DNA from: an uncultured Faecalibacterium sp.
GTDB lineage: Bacteria > Bacillota > Clostridia > Oscillospirales > Ruminococcaceae
DNA length: 64,000 nucleotides
Direction of reading: 5' to 3'
Assembly: GCA_934548045.1 (NCBI GenBank)
Contig: CAKTEM010000009.1
Location: forward strand, 47,857-111,856
Position numbers and translations under genes: made by a program. Positions 36,292 through 44,533 of the stretch are shown here, piece after piece. The stretch's first letter is position 1. Every line of letters begins with the position of its first letter. Under the pieces are notes generated by a model, which saw only the letters and a program-made list of their open reading frames with translations, ran no database searches and was not told where the DNA came from.

Positions 36292-37245
36292 ATGGCCTGC
36301 AATACAACGGAGATGCAACAAAAAACTGGCGAATCGTTGCGGAATGATTTGAAATTGGCATTTGGTGCGTTCTATCAGAAAGAACGGTATCAAGATCGCG
36401 TTGCGGAAATCCAAAATAAGCAACAGCAGCCAAAAGAGCAAAAAGATAGCTGGAAACTTAAGAAAATACTTAAAAAGCCGCCGCAGTGGATGAATGTGGT
36501 ACTCATCATCTTGTGGCTGATCGTGGGGTATTTGACAGTGACAGTTCTTTGGGGAGATCGGAAGCACTGGGCATACTCCAATCTGGAGCCACTACTGGTA
36601 GGAATGTTCTCTATTTCGATTTTTCAGGCAACTTTGGAGCGACGAACAATTGCAGCGTACTTGAAAAAATTGGCTGAAAAGTTAAAAGGAGCGTCTGTTG
36701 ATAAAAAGGAAAAATCAGAGGGTCAAAAAGATCAGGACAAGACAAAGCAGAAGCTTTTTATCGTTGTAGGTGTTATTGTTGTGATTACAGTCACCAGACT
36801 GGATTCTGATTTTTTCAATATGATTTTGTGGTGGCTGTTCTATCTGGTGAACTTTATTGGTACATTTCGCTTTATGGGATGGTTGGAATATAAGTATGTC
36901 CATGCAGAAAAATGGGAAAAGGAAGCAGATGCCTATTTTACGGCCAAAGATGAAAAACTGAACAAGGAGCTTGTAGAAGCTGAAAATATACTGAATGGCT
37001 GGAACAACTCCGAGATAATGGTATTCGCCTGTGCGACTGTACCGGATAAATTTCAAAATGTAGGAAATCTGGCAGTTCTGCTCAACGTGATGGAGAACAA
37101 ATCGATTAACACATTACAAGAGGGCATTGCTGTATATGAAAAGCAGACTTGCCCCGAGGAACGACGCAAACAGCTGAAAGAAATCTATTGGCAGCAGTTG
37201 TGGCAAGATGAAGAATTTCGGCAAAAACTCAACGTAAAACAGTGA
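36292..37245 (+). CDS. Membrane protein of unknown function, first gene of the AT-rich island
   Basis: 317 residues from ATG 36292 (AAAGGAGG upstream). A charged N-terminal ~75 residues rich in Lys and Gln are followed by four hydrophobic segments: NVVLIILWLIVGYLTVTVLW (~80-100), LEPLLVGMFSISIFQ (~112-130), KLFIVVGVIVVITV (~165-180) and MILWWLFYLVNFIG (~190-210), then a ~105-residue charged soluble tail ending FRQKLNVKQ. Much more AT-rich than the flanking genes. No family recognised. It precedes two related lipoproteins by 26 bases, so the three may form one unit. Confidence 0.75.
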   Translation: MACNTTEMQQKTGESLRNDLKLAFGAFYQKERYQDRVAEIQNKQQQPKEQKDSWKLKKILKKPPQWMNVVLIILWLIVGYLTVTVLWGDRKHWAYSNLEPLLVGMFSISIFQATLERRTIAAYLKKLAEKLKGASVDKKEKSEGQKDQDKTKQKLFIVVGVIVVITVTRLDSDFFNMILWWLFYLVNFIGTFRFMGWLEYKYVHAEKWEKEADAYFTAKDEKLNKELVEAENILNGWNNSEIMVFACATVPDKFQNVGNLAVLLNVMENKSINTLQEGIAVYEKQTCPEERRKQLKEIYWQQLWQDEEFRQKLNVKQ

Positions 37246-37271
37246 AGTGAAAAATAAAAAGGAGTAAAATT

Positions 37272-37901
37272 ATGAGAAAAATGTTGAAGAAGCTCAGTAT
37301 TCTCGCTGTACTGATGGTTATGTTGATCCTCGCAGCATGTGATGAAATTGATACGGGTAGAGTAGATGTAGAGGCTGTTTGGAAGAGCTACTTAAAAGAA
37401 AGTGGTGAAACAGAGCTGTATTTCCTATCAGGTGATTACGATGGAGATGGAGCGACGGAAGCGTATGGAATTACAGGAAAAGGCGATAGCTCCGGGTACG
37501 CAAATAATGTAAAGATTTATTTTGTTAGTGCGTCTGGTAGTGTTTCTTGTGTGAAGGACAAAGCCTATGGCAACAACAATACAGCTCTGTTCGGTCAGCT
37601 GAGAAATCATGAAACCCTAACGTCAAATCCGGAAAATGTTTTTTTGAAATGCGGAAATCAAAAATTTATTATCTGGGAAATTGATGGTGGCGGCAGTTCT
37701 AGTATTTCTGTGATTTTTGGTGTCCGCAATGGTGTTTCTTATCAGCCGAAGGTTTCTGGCAACTATCAGTGGTTCCATAAAGAAACAACGGATACATACA
37801 TTGGAACAAAATCTGATTGGTCGAATGGATATCATGAATATATTGATTACAAGTTCTCGTTCAACGCATTTACTGGTGAGTTTGAGGAGAATAAAACGTA
37901 A
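37272..37901 (+). CDS. Lipoprotein with DxDGDG motif
   Basis: 209 residues. A Sec-type lipoprotein signal (KKLSILAVLMVMLILAAC, Cys23) without the RR motif seen elsewhere in the window. The mature part has GDYDGDGATEAYG (calcium-binding-like D-x-D-G-D-G loop near residue 55) and KFIIWEIDGGGSSSISVIFG, both repeated in the next gene, so the two are paralogues. AT-rich like its neighbours. Function unknown. Confidence 0.78.
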   Translation: MRKMLKKLSILAVLMVMLILAACDEIDTGRVDVEAVWKSYLKESGETELYFLSGDYDGDGATEAYGITGKGDSSGYANNVKIYFVSASGSVSCVKDKAYGNNNTALFGQLRNHETLTSNPENVFLKCGNQKFIIWEIDGGGSSSISVIFGVRNGVSYQPKVSGNYQWFHKETTDTYIGTKSDWSNGYHEYIDYKFSFNAFTGEFEENKT

Positions 37902-37902
37902 G

Positions 37903-38706
37903 ATGAAGCAGCGTATTTTATCTGCTGTGCTGATAGCAGTAGTCTGTTGCACCTCTCTGGCAAGCTGCTCATCGGAAAAGATGATATCAGACAGTGCTGC
38001 CAGTTCTACGGCGGAAAGCATTTCTACCATTAGCAGTGAATCTGTTGCAGACAGCATCGTACAAGATTCGGCGTCCTCTGCTGTGCAAAGCGAACCAAAG
38101 GAAGTTTCCGTTGAGGAAAAAATAACTGCCGAAGAAAACAAGACTACGTTTAGTGCAGAAGAATTAAAGGCAGCACAGGAAAAATTTCAGGCGGTGTTCG
38201 AGCAAATGAAGCTTGGCGAATTATATGAAGGACAATACAGTGGGTGCAGACGCTATACCATCGTCAGCGATTATGATGGAGATGGCACGTTGGAAGCGTT
38301 TGGATTCGTTGGCATTGAGAGTGATTGGCAGCCTGCACCATACTGGGAGTGCATCTCAATTTACTATATTGCTTCGGACTATACGATCACACCACTTGCA
38401 GGAAAAGATAGTGGTTATGACAGTGTCAATGGTGTAATTCTCTGCCCTGAACCCAACTATACGGATGATTTTTCGAACTGTGTTTATACCTCGGATAAGG
38501 AACATTTTCTTGCTTGGGAAGTGGCCTATTGGGAAGGTGATTGGTTCGCGCTGATTCTTGGTGTTCACGATGGAAAGCCGGTGTTATCCTATCCCGGAGA
38601 ATCATTTTTTGTAAATGACAGCAGCCAGTTTGCCACATTTGATGATGACTATCATGAAGTTTTACTCCAACTGAAAGATGGAGAAATGATTCGGCAGAGT
38701 AGTTGA
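37903..38706 (+). CDS. Lipoprotein with DxDGDG motif, paralogue of the preceding gene
   Basis: 267 residues from ATG 37903, one base after the previous stop. Lipobox LASC (Cys22), then a Ser/Glu/Ala-rich linker to about residue 85, then a domain with VSDYDGDGTLEAFGFVG and HFLAWEVAYWEGDWFALILG, which match YDGDGATEAYG and KFIIWEIDGGG of the preceding protein. The pair is probably a tandem duplication with a linker added here. The ribosome site GAGGAG lies within the upstream gene. Function unknown. Confidence 0.78.
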   Translation: MKQRILSAVLIAVVCCTSLASCSSEKMISDSAASSTAESISTISSESVADSIVQDSASSAVQSEPKEVSVEEKITAEENKTTFSAEELKAAQEKFQAVFEQMKLGELYEGQYSGCRRYTIVSDYDGDGTLEAFGFVGIESDWQPAPYWECISIYYIASDYTITPLAGKDSGYDSVNGVILCPEPNYTDDFSNCVYTSDKEHFLAWEVAYWEGDWFALILGVHDGKPVLSYPGESFFVNDSSQFATFDDDYHEVLLQLKDGEMIRQSS

Positions 38707-38790
38707 TCGTATCAAAAAATAAAAAGCTCCTGTTTTAGATTTCCTCGTCCTCTGGGGATATTGCCGGAAGATACTGAAACAGTAAACAAA

Positions 38791-38834
38791 CACAGGCCGC
38801 CCCCTGCGCAGCAAACGCAGAGGGCGGCCTGTTT
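38791..38834 (-). terminator. Terminator of the MATE gene
   Basis: CAGGCCGCCC pairs with GGGCGGCCTG around an inner TGCG/CGCA stem. On the minus strand TGTTTGTTTA follows. Confidence 0.75.
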
Positions 38835-38846
38835 CATATATTCGTT

Positions 38847-40214
38847 TTATTTCTTTTTGGGGAACACAAACGGGTCATGGAGATAAACGGCGACCAGATA
38901 CGCTGCCATGAAGCACCAGATGATGGGCTCGCAGAGGATGACGGCGTTATACTCGAACTTCGGGATAAAGAAGATGACGAACAAAATCTTGCCCACGAAC
39001 TCAATGACGCTGGAGAAGAGGGGCAGGACTTTCTGGCCGAGGCTCTGGAGGGCGTAACGGGTCGAGATGAGGACGCCGAGGACTGCATAGAAGGGAGCAT
39101 TCCAGAGCAGATACCGCGCGCCATTTTCAAGGACGACCGGCTCGCTGGAGCCGGAGACGATGCGCACCATCCACTCGGCACCAAAGTGCATCAGCAGGAC
39201 GGCACAGACGGCCACGACCACCGAGTAGATGTAGATGTCGCGCATCCCCTTGCGGACACGGTCGGGGTGGTTCGCACCGCGGTTCTGGGAAACGAAGGTC
39301 GAACCGGCGGACGCCATCGCCATAACGGGCATATCGGTGACGCTGAACAGCTTCCGGGCGGCGGTATGACCAGCGATGACGAGGGTACCCAGACCGTTGA
39401 TGCCGTACTGCAGAATGACCGAACCGGCCGAGACGATGCTGCTCATCAGGCCCATCGAGATGCTCTGGCTGAACAGCTCCCAGTACAGGTTTTTGCCAAC
39501 GTTGAAATGCTTCTTTTCCGGCAGAAGGATGCGCGTCTTTTTGCAGACGTAGATGACGCAGAGAACGACCGAGACGCCCTGTGCAAGGACGGTCGCGACA
39601 GCGGCACCGGCAACGCCCATTCCCATTCCGGCGATGAAGAGCATATCCAGCACCACGTTCAGCAGGGACGAGATGATGAGGAAGGCCAGCGGCATCACGC
39701 TGTTGCCGATGGCGCGGAGCAGACCGGCGCAGAGGTTATAGGCAAACATGACGATAACACCGAGGTCGATGATGAAGATATAGCTGTATGCGTCTTCCAG
39801 AATCTCCGCCGGGGTGTCCAGCAGGACAAGGAGCGGATGCAAGCCAAAATATCCGGCCAGCGTGATGACAAGAGAGGATATCAGGCCGATGACAAGGGAG
39901 CCTGCAACGGTCTTCTTTAACAGCTCTTCGTCCTGCGCACCATAGGAGCGTGCTGCGACGATGGCGAGGCCGTTGCCGATACCGAGGCCGAAACCGACCA
40001 GAAGCTCGTAGATCGAGCCGCAGGAGCCAATGGCGGCAAGGGCGGTATCGCCCAGCACGTTGCCGACGATCATGGTATCCACGGTGTTGTAGAGCTGCTG
40101 GAACAGGTTCGAGACGAAGATGGGCAGCATGAAGACCAGAAGGCTCCGGACAATGGGGCCGTTCATCAGGTCGACGTTCTGATTGAAAAAGGATTTTTTT
40201 GCGGTTTGGGTCAT
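38847..40214 (-). CDS. MATE-family efflux transporter
   Basis: 455-residue membrane protein with twelve predicted helices. The ATG at 40214 (MTQTAKKSFFNQN) follows CGGAGG. The MATE signatures are LPIFVSNLFQQLYNTVDTMI (helix 1), IGNGLAIVAARSYGAQDEEL, and the matching half-repeat MPVMAMASAGSTFVSQNRGA with the second QN motif. It exports drugs or metabolites in exchange for Na+ or H+; substrate unknown. It lies downstream of the his operon but behind a terminator, so it is independent. Confidence 0.93.
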   Translation of the reverse strand: MTQTAKKSFFNQNVDLMNGPIVRSLLVFMLPIFVSNLFQQLYNTVDTMIVGNVLGDTALAAIGSCGSIYELLVGFGLGIGNGLAIVAARSYGAQDEELLKKTVAGSLVIGLISSLVITLAGYFGLHPLLVLLDTPAEILEDAYSYIFIIDLGVIVMFAYNLCAGLLRAIGNSVMPLAFLIISSLLNVVLDMLFIAGMGMGVAGAAVATVLAQGVSVVLCVIYVCKKTRILLPEKKHFNVGKNLYWELFSQSISMGLMSSIVSAGSVILQYGINGLGTLVIAGHTAARKLFSVTDMPVMAMASAGSTFVSQNRGANHPDRVRKGMRDIYIYSVVVAVCAVLLMHFGAEWMVRIVSGSSEPVVLENGARYLLWNAPFYAVLGVLISTRYALQSLGQKVLPLFSSVIEFVGKILFVIFFIPKFEYNAVILCEPIIWCFMAAYLVAVYLHDPFVFPKKK

Positions 40215-40239
40215 AATTCCTCCGGGAAAAATTTTCACA

Positions 40240-40266
40240 AAAAAAGGCTTCCCCTTGAGGGGAAGC
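40240..40266 (-). terminator. Terminator of the histidine operon
   Basis: GCTTCCCC (40247-40254) pairs with GGGGAAGC (40259-40266); on the minus strand CTTTTTTT follows. Confidence 0.92.
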
Positions 40267-40299
40267 TGTCTGCAGAGCAGACTGATGAGGTGTTAAAAA

Positions 40300-41136
40300 T
40301 TACAGTTCCTGCGTCTCGAAGCCGTTACCGGTCAGGACTTCGACGCTGGTAAAGCCTGCCGCCTTGATGGCAGCAGCGGCTTCGTCAAAGCCGTAGGTCA
40401 GGCTGGCGACATCGTGGGAGTCCGAGGTGATGATGACCTTTCCGCCCATCTTCTGCCACTCGCCCAGCAGCCATGCACCGGGATAGAAATCCTTGCGGTA
40501 GCCACGGTAGACGCCGCCGGTGTTGACTTCCAGCAGGCAGTTGTTGTCTTTTGCAGCCTGCAGTGCTTTCAGAGCAGCGGCCTTGTAACGGGGAGATTCC
40601 TCGTCGAAGAACTCGCCATCAGCGTTCAGCTTCTTGATGAGGTCGATGTGTGCCAGAATGTCGGGTTTGAGGGCCGCGACCTTCTCGACCTCGGCAAAAT
40701 ATGCCTCGACTGCGGCCAGAGCATCGCCGTCGAAGTCGTCGTTGATGCAGTCCCACAGGTCTTTCGGGCGGAAGTCGATCTCATAATACTTGCCGGTCTT
40801 CTTGCCGTAGAGGTGGTGCGCACTGCCGATCCAGTAATCGTAAGACTCGTACTTGTCCTCGCTCAGCAGATCCCACTCGATGCCGCAGAGGATGTCCACC
40901 TTGCCCTTGTACTCGGCCTTGAGCTTGGCGATGGTGGCCTTATACTGGGCGGTGCGGCTGGGGCTCATGCAGTATTCCCGGTCACGCTGGGTGTAGCTGT
41001 GGCCCGAGAAGCCCAGTGTTGTCAGACCCTGCGCACAGGCAGCAGAGGCCATATCCTGTAAGGTGTTTTTGCCGTCACACATTGTCGAGTGACAATGAAC
41101 GCTGGACTTCTTGTAATCTGCCATAGTTGAACTCAC
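40300..41136 (-). CDS. hisK: Histidinol-phosphatase, PHP family
   Basis: Removes phosphate from histidinol phosphate, the eighth step of histidine synthesis. The 278-residue protein has the PHP metal motif SSVHCHSTMCDGKN, then LGFSGHSYTQ, and later ILAHIDLIKKLN and ITSDSHDVASLTYGFDEA, as in HisJ/HisK enzymes. The GTG at 41136 is preferred: it has AAAGGA four bases upstream and overlaps the hisIE stop as GTGA; an ATG at 41124 is too far from the ribosome site. Last gene of the operon, completing the pathway. Confidence 0.9.
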   Translation of the reverse strand: MSSTMADYKKSSVHCHSTMCDGKNTLQDMASAACAQGLTTLGFSGHSYTQRDREYCMSPSRTAQYKATIAKLKAEYKGKVDILCGIEWDLLSEDKYESYDYWIGSAHHLYGKKTGKYYEIDFRPKDLWDCINDDFDGDALAAVEAYFAEVEKVAALKPDILAHIDLIKKLNADGEFFDEESPRYKAAALKALQAAKDNNCLLEVNTGGVYRGYRKDFYPGAWLLGEWQKMGGKVIITSDSHDVASLTYGFDEAAAAIKAAGFTSVEVLTGNGFETQEL

Positions 41137-41768
41137 TGCATCCTTTCCTGTTTCACCTTGTGGTCGATGACGTGGCGTTTTTCCAGCTCACGGGTGATGT
41201 CCTCCACCGTGATGCCGGCATGGACCATCAGCACCAGCACATGGTACGCCAAGTCACTGATCTCGTAAATCGTTTCTTCTTTGTCTTCTTTTTCGCCTGC
41301 GATGATGACCTCGGTACATTCCTCGCCGACTTTCTTGAGAATTTTCTCCTTGCCCTTCTCGAAGAGGTAGGTGGTGTAGCTGCCCTCTTTCGGGTCGGTC
41401 TTGCGGCCCTTGATGAGGTCATACAGACCCTGCCAGCTGAACTGCTTCAGCTCCGGTGAGACATACACCTCGTTGAAGAAGCAGCTCTCGGCTCCGGTGT
41501 GGCAGGCCGGACCGCTCTTGACGACCTCGACCACCAGAGCGTCCTTGTCGCAGTCGGCGGTGATGGACACGACCTTCTGCACATTGCCGCTCGTCTCGCC
41601 CTTGCGCCAGATCTCCTGACGGCTCCGGCTCCAGAAGACCGTGCGGCCCTCGGCGATGGTCAGTGCCAGCGTCTCGGCGTTCATGTAGGCGAGGGTCAGG
41701 ATTTCTTTGGTGTAGTGGTCCTGCACGATGGCAGGGATGAGGCCTTTTTCGTCAAATTTCAGTTCCAT
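41133..41768 (-). CDS. hisIE: Bifunctional phosphoribosyl-AMP cyclohydrolase/phosphoribosyl-ATP pyrophosphatase
   Basis: Performs steps two and three of histidine synthesis. The 211-residue protein starts at ATG 41768 (MELKFDEKGLIPAIVQD). Residues 1-115 are HisI: LTLAYMNAETLALT, RSRQEIWRKGETSGN and the zinc ligands in ADCDKDALV and GPACHTGAESCFF. Residues ~120-211 are HisE: SYTTYLFEKGKEKILKKVGE and EISDLAYHVLVLM. The fused order IE is the common one. A 69-base gap with a small CCCC/GGGG hairpin separates it from hisF. Confidence 0.96.
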   Translation of the reverse strand: MELKFDEKGLIPAIVQDHYTKEILTLAYMNAETLALTIAEGRTVFWSRSRQEIWRKGETSGNVQKVVSITADCDKDALVVEVVKSGPACHTGAESCFFNEVYVSPELKQFSWQGLYDLIKGRKTDPKEGSYTTYLFEKGKEKILKKVGEECTEVIIAGEKEDKEETIYEISDLAYHVLVLMVHAGITVEDITRELEKRHVIDHKVKQERMQ

Positions 41769-41837
41769 AAAAATTCTCCTCCCCCTCAAAAGGGGATACA
41801 TACAGTTTATCCTAAACTCGGCGGAAACGCAAGAGGT

Positions 41838-42593
41838 TCACAGCCGCATTTCGACTCCGTTTTGGTTCAAATATTCTTTCAGCTCCCGGATGGTGAGCAG
41901 TTTCTGGTGGAAGATGCCTGCCGCAAGGCCAGCGTCGATGCCCTTGTGGTGGAACAGCTCGAGGAAATCTTCCTTTTTGCCGGCTCCGCCGCTGGCGATG
42001 ATCGGCACATTGACCCGTGCCGCCACCGCGTCAAGCATCTCGAGGTCGAAGCCGTTCCGGACGCCGTCGGTGTCGATGCTGTTCAGGCAAATTTCACCGG
42101 CACCGTGGTCGACCGCCCACGAGATCCAGTCCAGCGCGTCGCGGCCGGTGTTCTCCCGTCCGCCCTTGGCGAAGACCATGAACTTCCCATCGACCCGTTT
42201 GACGTCGGCGGAGAGGACGACGCACTGGTTGCCGTACCGCTGAGCCGCCGCCGGGATGAGGTCGGGATTCTTGAGTGCGCCTGAGTTGACGCTGACTTTG
42301 TCCGCGCCGCATTTCAGCACCCGGTCAAAGTCTTCCAGCGTGTTGATGCCGCCGCCGACCGTCAGCGGAATAAAGATCTCGCTGGCGACTTTTGTCAGAA
42401 TCTCCGTAAAAAGGGCGCGGCCCTCAAAGCTGGCCGTAATATCGTAGAACACCAGTTCGTCCGCACCGGCGGCGTTGTACATCCGCGCCATCTCCACCGG
42501 GTCGGCGACGTCCTTGATGCCCTCAAAATTGGTTCCCTTGACGACCCGGCCATTCCGGACGTCAAGACAGGGAATGATGCGTTTTGTGATCAT
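41838..42593 (-). CDS. hisF: Imidazole glycerol phosphate synthase, cyclase subunit
   Basis: With HisH, closes the imidazole ring and releases AICAR. The 251-residue TIM barrel begins MITKRIIPCLDVRNGRVVKG (first catalytic aspartate in CLDV), has GGINTLEDFDRVLKCGADKV and VLSADVKRVDG (second aspartate), and ends with the phosphate loop IIASGGAGKKEDFLELF. Length is normal. It follows hisA after 18 bases. Confidence 0.97.
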   Translation of the reverse strand: MITKRIIPCLDVRNGRVVKGTNFEGIKDVADPVEMARMYNAAGADELVFYDITASFEGRALFTEILTKVASEIFIPLTVGGGINTLEDFDRVLKCGADKVSVNSGALKNPDLIPAAAQRYGNQCVVLSADVKRVDGKFMVFAKGGRENTGRDALDWISWAVDHGAGEICLNSIDTDGVRNGFDLEMLDAVAARVNVPIIASGGAGKKEDFLELFHHKGIDAGLAAGIFHQKLLTIRELKEYLNQNGVEMRL

Positions 42594-42611
42594 CGTTCGT
42601 TTCCCCTCTGT

Positions 42612-43331
42612 TCAGTTCTGTACCAGTTCGACGCAGTGTTTCAGGTCGAGCGCGCCGGTGTAAAGGCTCTTGCCCAGAATCGCGGCGGCGACGCCCATCT
42701 GCTCGAGTTCCAGCAGTTCGGACTCGTAGGAGATGCCGCCGCTGGCCGTGAACGCCATCCCCGGAACCTCGCTCACCAGCTGGCGGTAAAGTGCAAGGTT
42801 GGTTCCCTGCATCGCACCGTCGCAGGCAATGTCGGTGTAGATGACTGCCGAACAGCCGGCATCCGCCAGCCGCTTGCAGAAGTCCACGCCCTTTTCCCGG
42901 CTGACTTCTTTCCAGCCATGGATGGCAACATAGCCGTCCTTTGCGTCCACGCCGACGGCGATTTTGTCGCCGTACTTTTTCAGCATCCGGGCGGTGAAGT
43001 CAAAATCCGTCACGGCGACGCTGCCGAGGATGCAGCGGCCTACACCTAGAGACAGATATTTTTCAATGCGCTCTTCGGTGCGGATGCCGCCGCCGACTTC
43101 AATGTACAAGCCGCCCTGTTTTGCGAGAGCGGCAATGGTATCGTAGTTGGACAGGGTGCCGTCCTTCGCGCCGTCCAGATCGACGACGTGCAGGTTTTTC
43201 GCGCCTGCGTCCAGAAATGCCCGAGCCTGTGCGCAGGGGGCTTCGCCGTAGACGGTCATCCGGTCATAGTCGCCCTGGGTCAGGCGGACAACCTGACCGT
43301 CTCGCAGGTCGATCGCAGGAAATAACTGCAT
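42612..43331 (-). CDS. hisA: Phosphoribosylformimino-AICAR-P isomerase
   Basis: Isomerises ProFAR to PRFAR. The 239-residue TIM barrel begins MQLFPAIDLRDGQVVRLTQG (catalytic aspartate in AIDL), has VVDLDGAKDGT, the phosphate loop EVGGGIRTEE, and the second aspartate in AVIYTDIACDGAMQG, which together mark HisA. It starts three bases after hisH. Confidence 0.96.
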   Translation of the reverse strand: MQLFPAIDLRDGQVVRLTQGDYDRMTVYGEAPCAQARAFLDAGAKNLHVVDLDGAKDGTLSNYDTIAALAKQGGLYIEVGGGIRTEERIEKYLSLGVGRCILGSVAVTDFDFTARMLKKYGDKIAVGVDAKDGYVAIHGWKEVSREKGVDFCKRLADAGCSAVIYTDIACDGAMQGTNLALYRQLVSEVPGMAFTASGGISYESELLELEQMGVAAAILGKSLYTGALDLKHCVELVQN

Positions 43332-43334
43332 GGT

Positions 43335-43943
43335 TTATACCTCCGCAAATGCTTTCAGGATACGCAGGCCGGTGTCGCCGCTCTTCTCCGGGTGGAACTG
43401 GGTGCCGTACACCTTTCCGGCCCGGACGACACCGGTGACCGGGATGGAATACTCGCTGACAGCCAGCGTGCTTTCGACGCAATTCTTGCCGTAATAACTG
43501 TGGACATAATAGACGTACTCACCCTCTTTGATGTACTTGAAGAGTGGGTCGTCCTTCACGATATGCAGGGCGTTCCAGCCGATCTGCGGCACTTTCAGGC
43601 TCTTGTCGGTCAGGTCGGGTTCCAGCGGACAGACCTCACCTTTGACAAAGCCAAGGCCTCTGTGTTCGCCGTACTCATAGCTTTTTTCAAAGAGCAGCTG
43701 CATCCCGAGGCAGATGCCCAGCAGCGGCTTCTTTTCGGCCTCTTCCTGAATGACCGGCACCAGCCCAGAGGCTTCCAGCTTTGCCATCGCGTCGCCGAAG
43801 GCTCCCACGCCGGGCAGGATGAGCCGGTCGGCCTGCCGGATGGTGTCGACATCGGCGGTGACGACGGCTTTCAGACCCAATTTTGCCAGACTGGAACGGA
43901 GACTGAACAGATTGCCGACTCCGTAATCAATGATCGCGATCAT
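43335..43943 (-). CDS. hisH: Imidazole glycerol phosphate synthase, glutaminase subunit
   Basis: Supplies ammonia from glutamine to HisF. The 202-residue class I glutamine amidotransferase has the nucleophile in LGICLGMQLLFEKSYEYG, an N-terminal IAIIDYGVGNLFSL, and the catalytic His-x-Glu in GTQFHPEKSG. Its ATG overlaps the hisB stop by four bases. Confidence 0.96.
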   Translation of the reverse strand: MIAIIDYGVGNLFSLRSSLAKLGLKAVVTADVDTIRQADRLILPGVGAFGDAMAKLEASGLVPVIQEEAEKKPLLGICLGMQLLFEKSYEYGEHRGLGFVKGEVCPLEPDLTDKSLKVPQIGWNALHIVKDDPLFKYIKEGEYVYYVHSYYGKNCVESTLAVSEYSIPVTGVVRAGKVYGTQFHPEKSGDTGLRILKAFAEV

Positions 43944-44530
43944 ACCAGCAGTCCTTTCGTTGAGGGGATCTCGTCCGGGTGGGCGGTGTCGATTTTCACG
44001 GCCGCTGCCAGCGCACGTCCTGCGCCCTTGAAGCAGGCTTCGAGGATGTGGTGGGTGTTCTCACCGGCGAACTGGACAAAGTGGATGGTGGCCTGCGCGT
44101 TCCGGGCAAAGCCCAGCCAGAACTCTTTCATGCACTCAACGTCGAAATCGCCGACCTTTTCAGTCTGACAGTGGACATCCCAGTTCAGGGTGCAGCGGCC
44201 GGACAGGTCGACTGCGCAGAGGATGAGAGCTTCATCCATCGGCAGATAAAAACTGCCGTACCGCTGGATGCCGCGCTTTTCGCCCAGAACGTTATTGAAC
44301 GCCTGACCCAGCGCGATGCCGATGTCCTCAGCGGTGTGGTGATAGTCCACCTCGACATCGCCGTGGCAGGTCAGGACTAAATCGAACCGGCCATGCCGCG
44401 CGAACAGCTCGAGCATGTGGTTCAGAAAACCACAGCCGGTGTCCACCTGATAGCGGCCGGTGCCGTCAAGGTTCAGGTTCAGCTCGATTTGGGTCTCATT
44501 CGTGTTTCGTGTGACTGTTACTTCGCGCAT
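43940..44530 (-). CDS. hisB: Imidazoleglycerol-phosphate dehydratase
   Basis: Step seven of the pathway (to imidazole acetol phosphate). The 196-residue protein has the manganese-binding motifs FLNHMLELFARHGRFD and VDYHHTAEDIGIALG in the first half and the matching second-half repeat with GENTHHILEACFKGAG. It is the monofunctional form without the N-terminal phosphatase of enteric HisB, consistent with a separate PHP phosphatase. It follows hisC after three bases. Confidence 0.96.
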   Translation of the reverse strand: MREVTVTRNTNETQIELNLNLDGTGRYQVDTGCGFLNHMLELFARHGRFDLVLTCHGDVEVDYHHTAEDIGIALGQAFNNVLGEKRGIQRYGSFYLPMDEALILCAVDLSGRCTLNWDVHCQTEKVGDFDVECMKEFWLGFARNAQATIHFVQFAGENTHHILEACFKGAGRALAAAVKIDTAHPDEIPSTKGLLV

Positions 44531-44533
44531 GGT

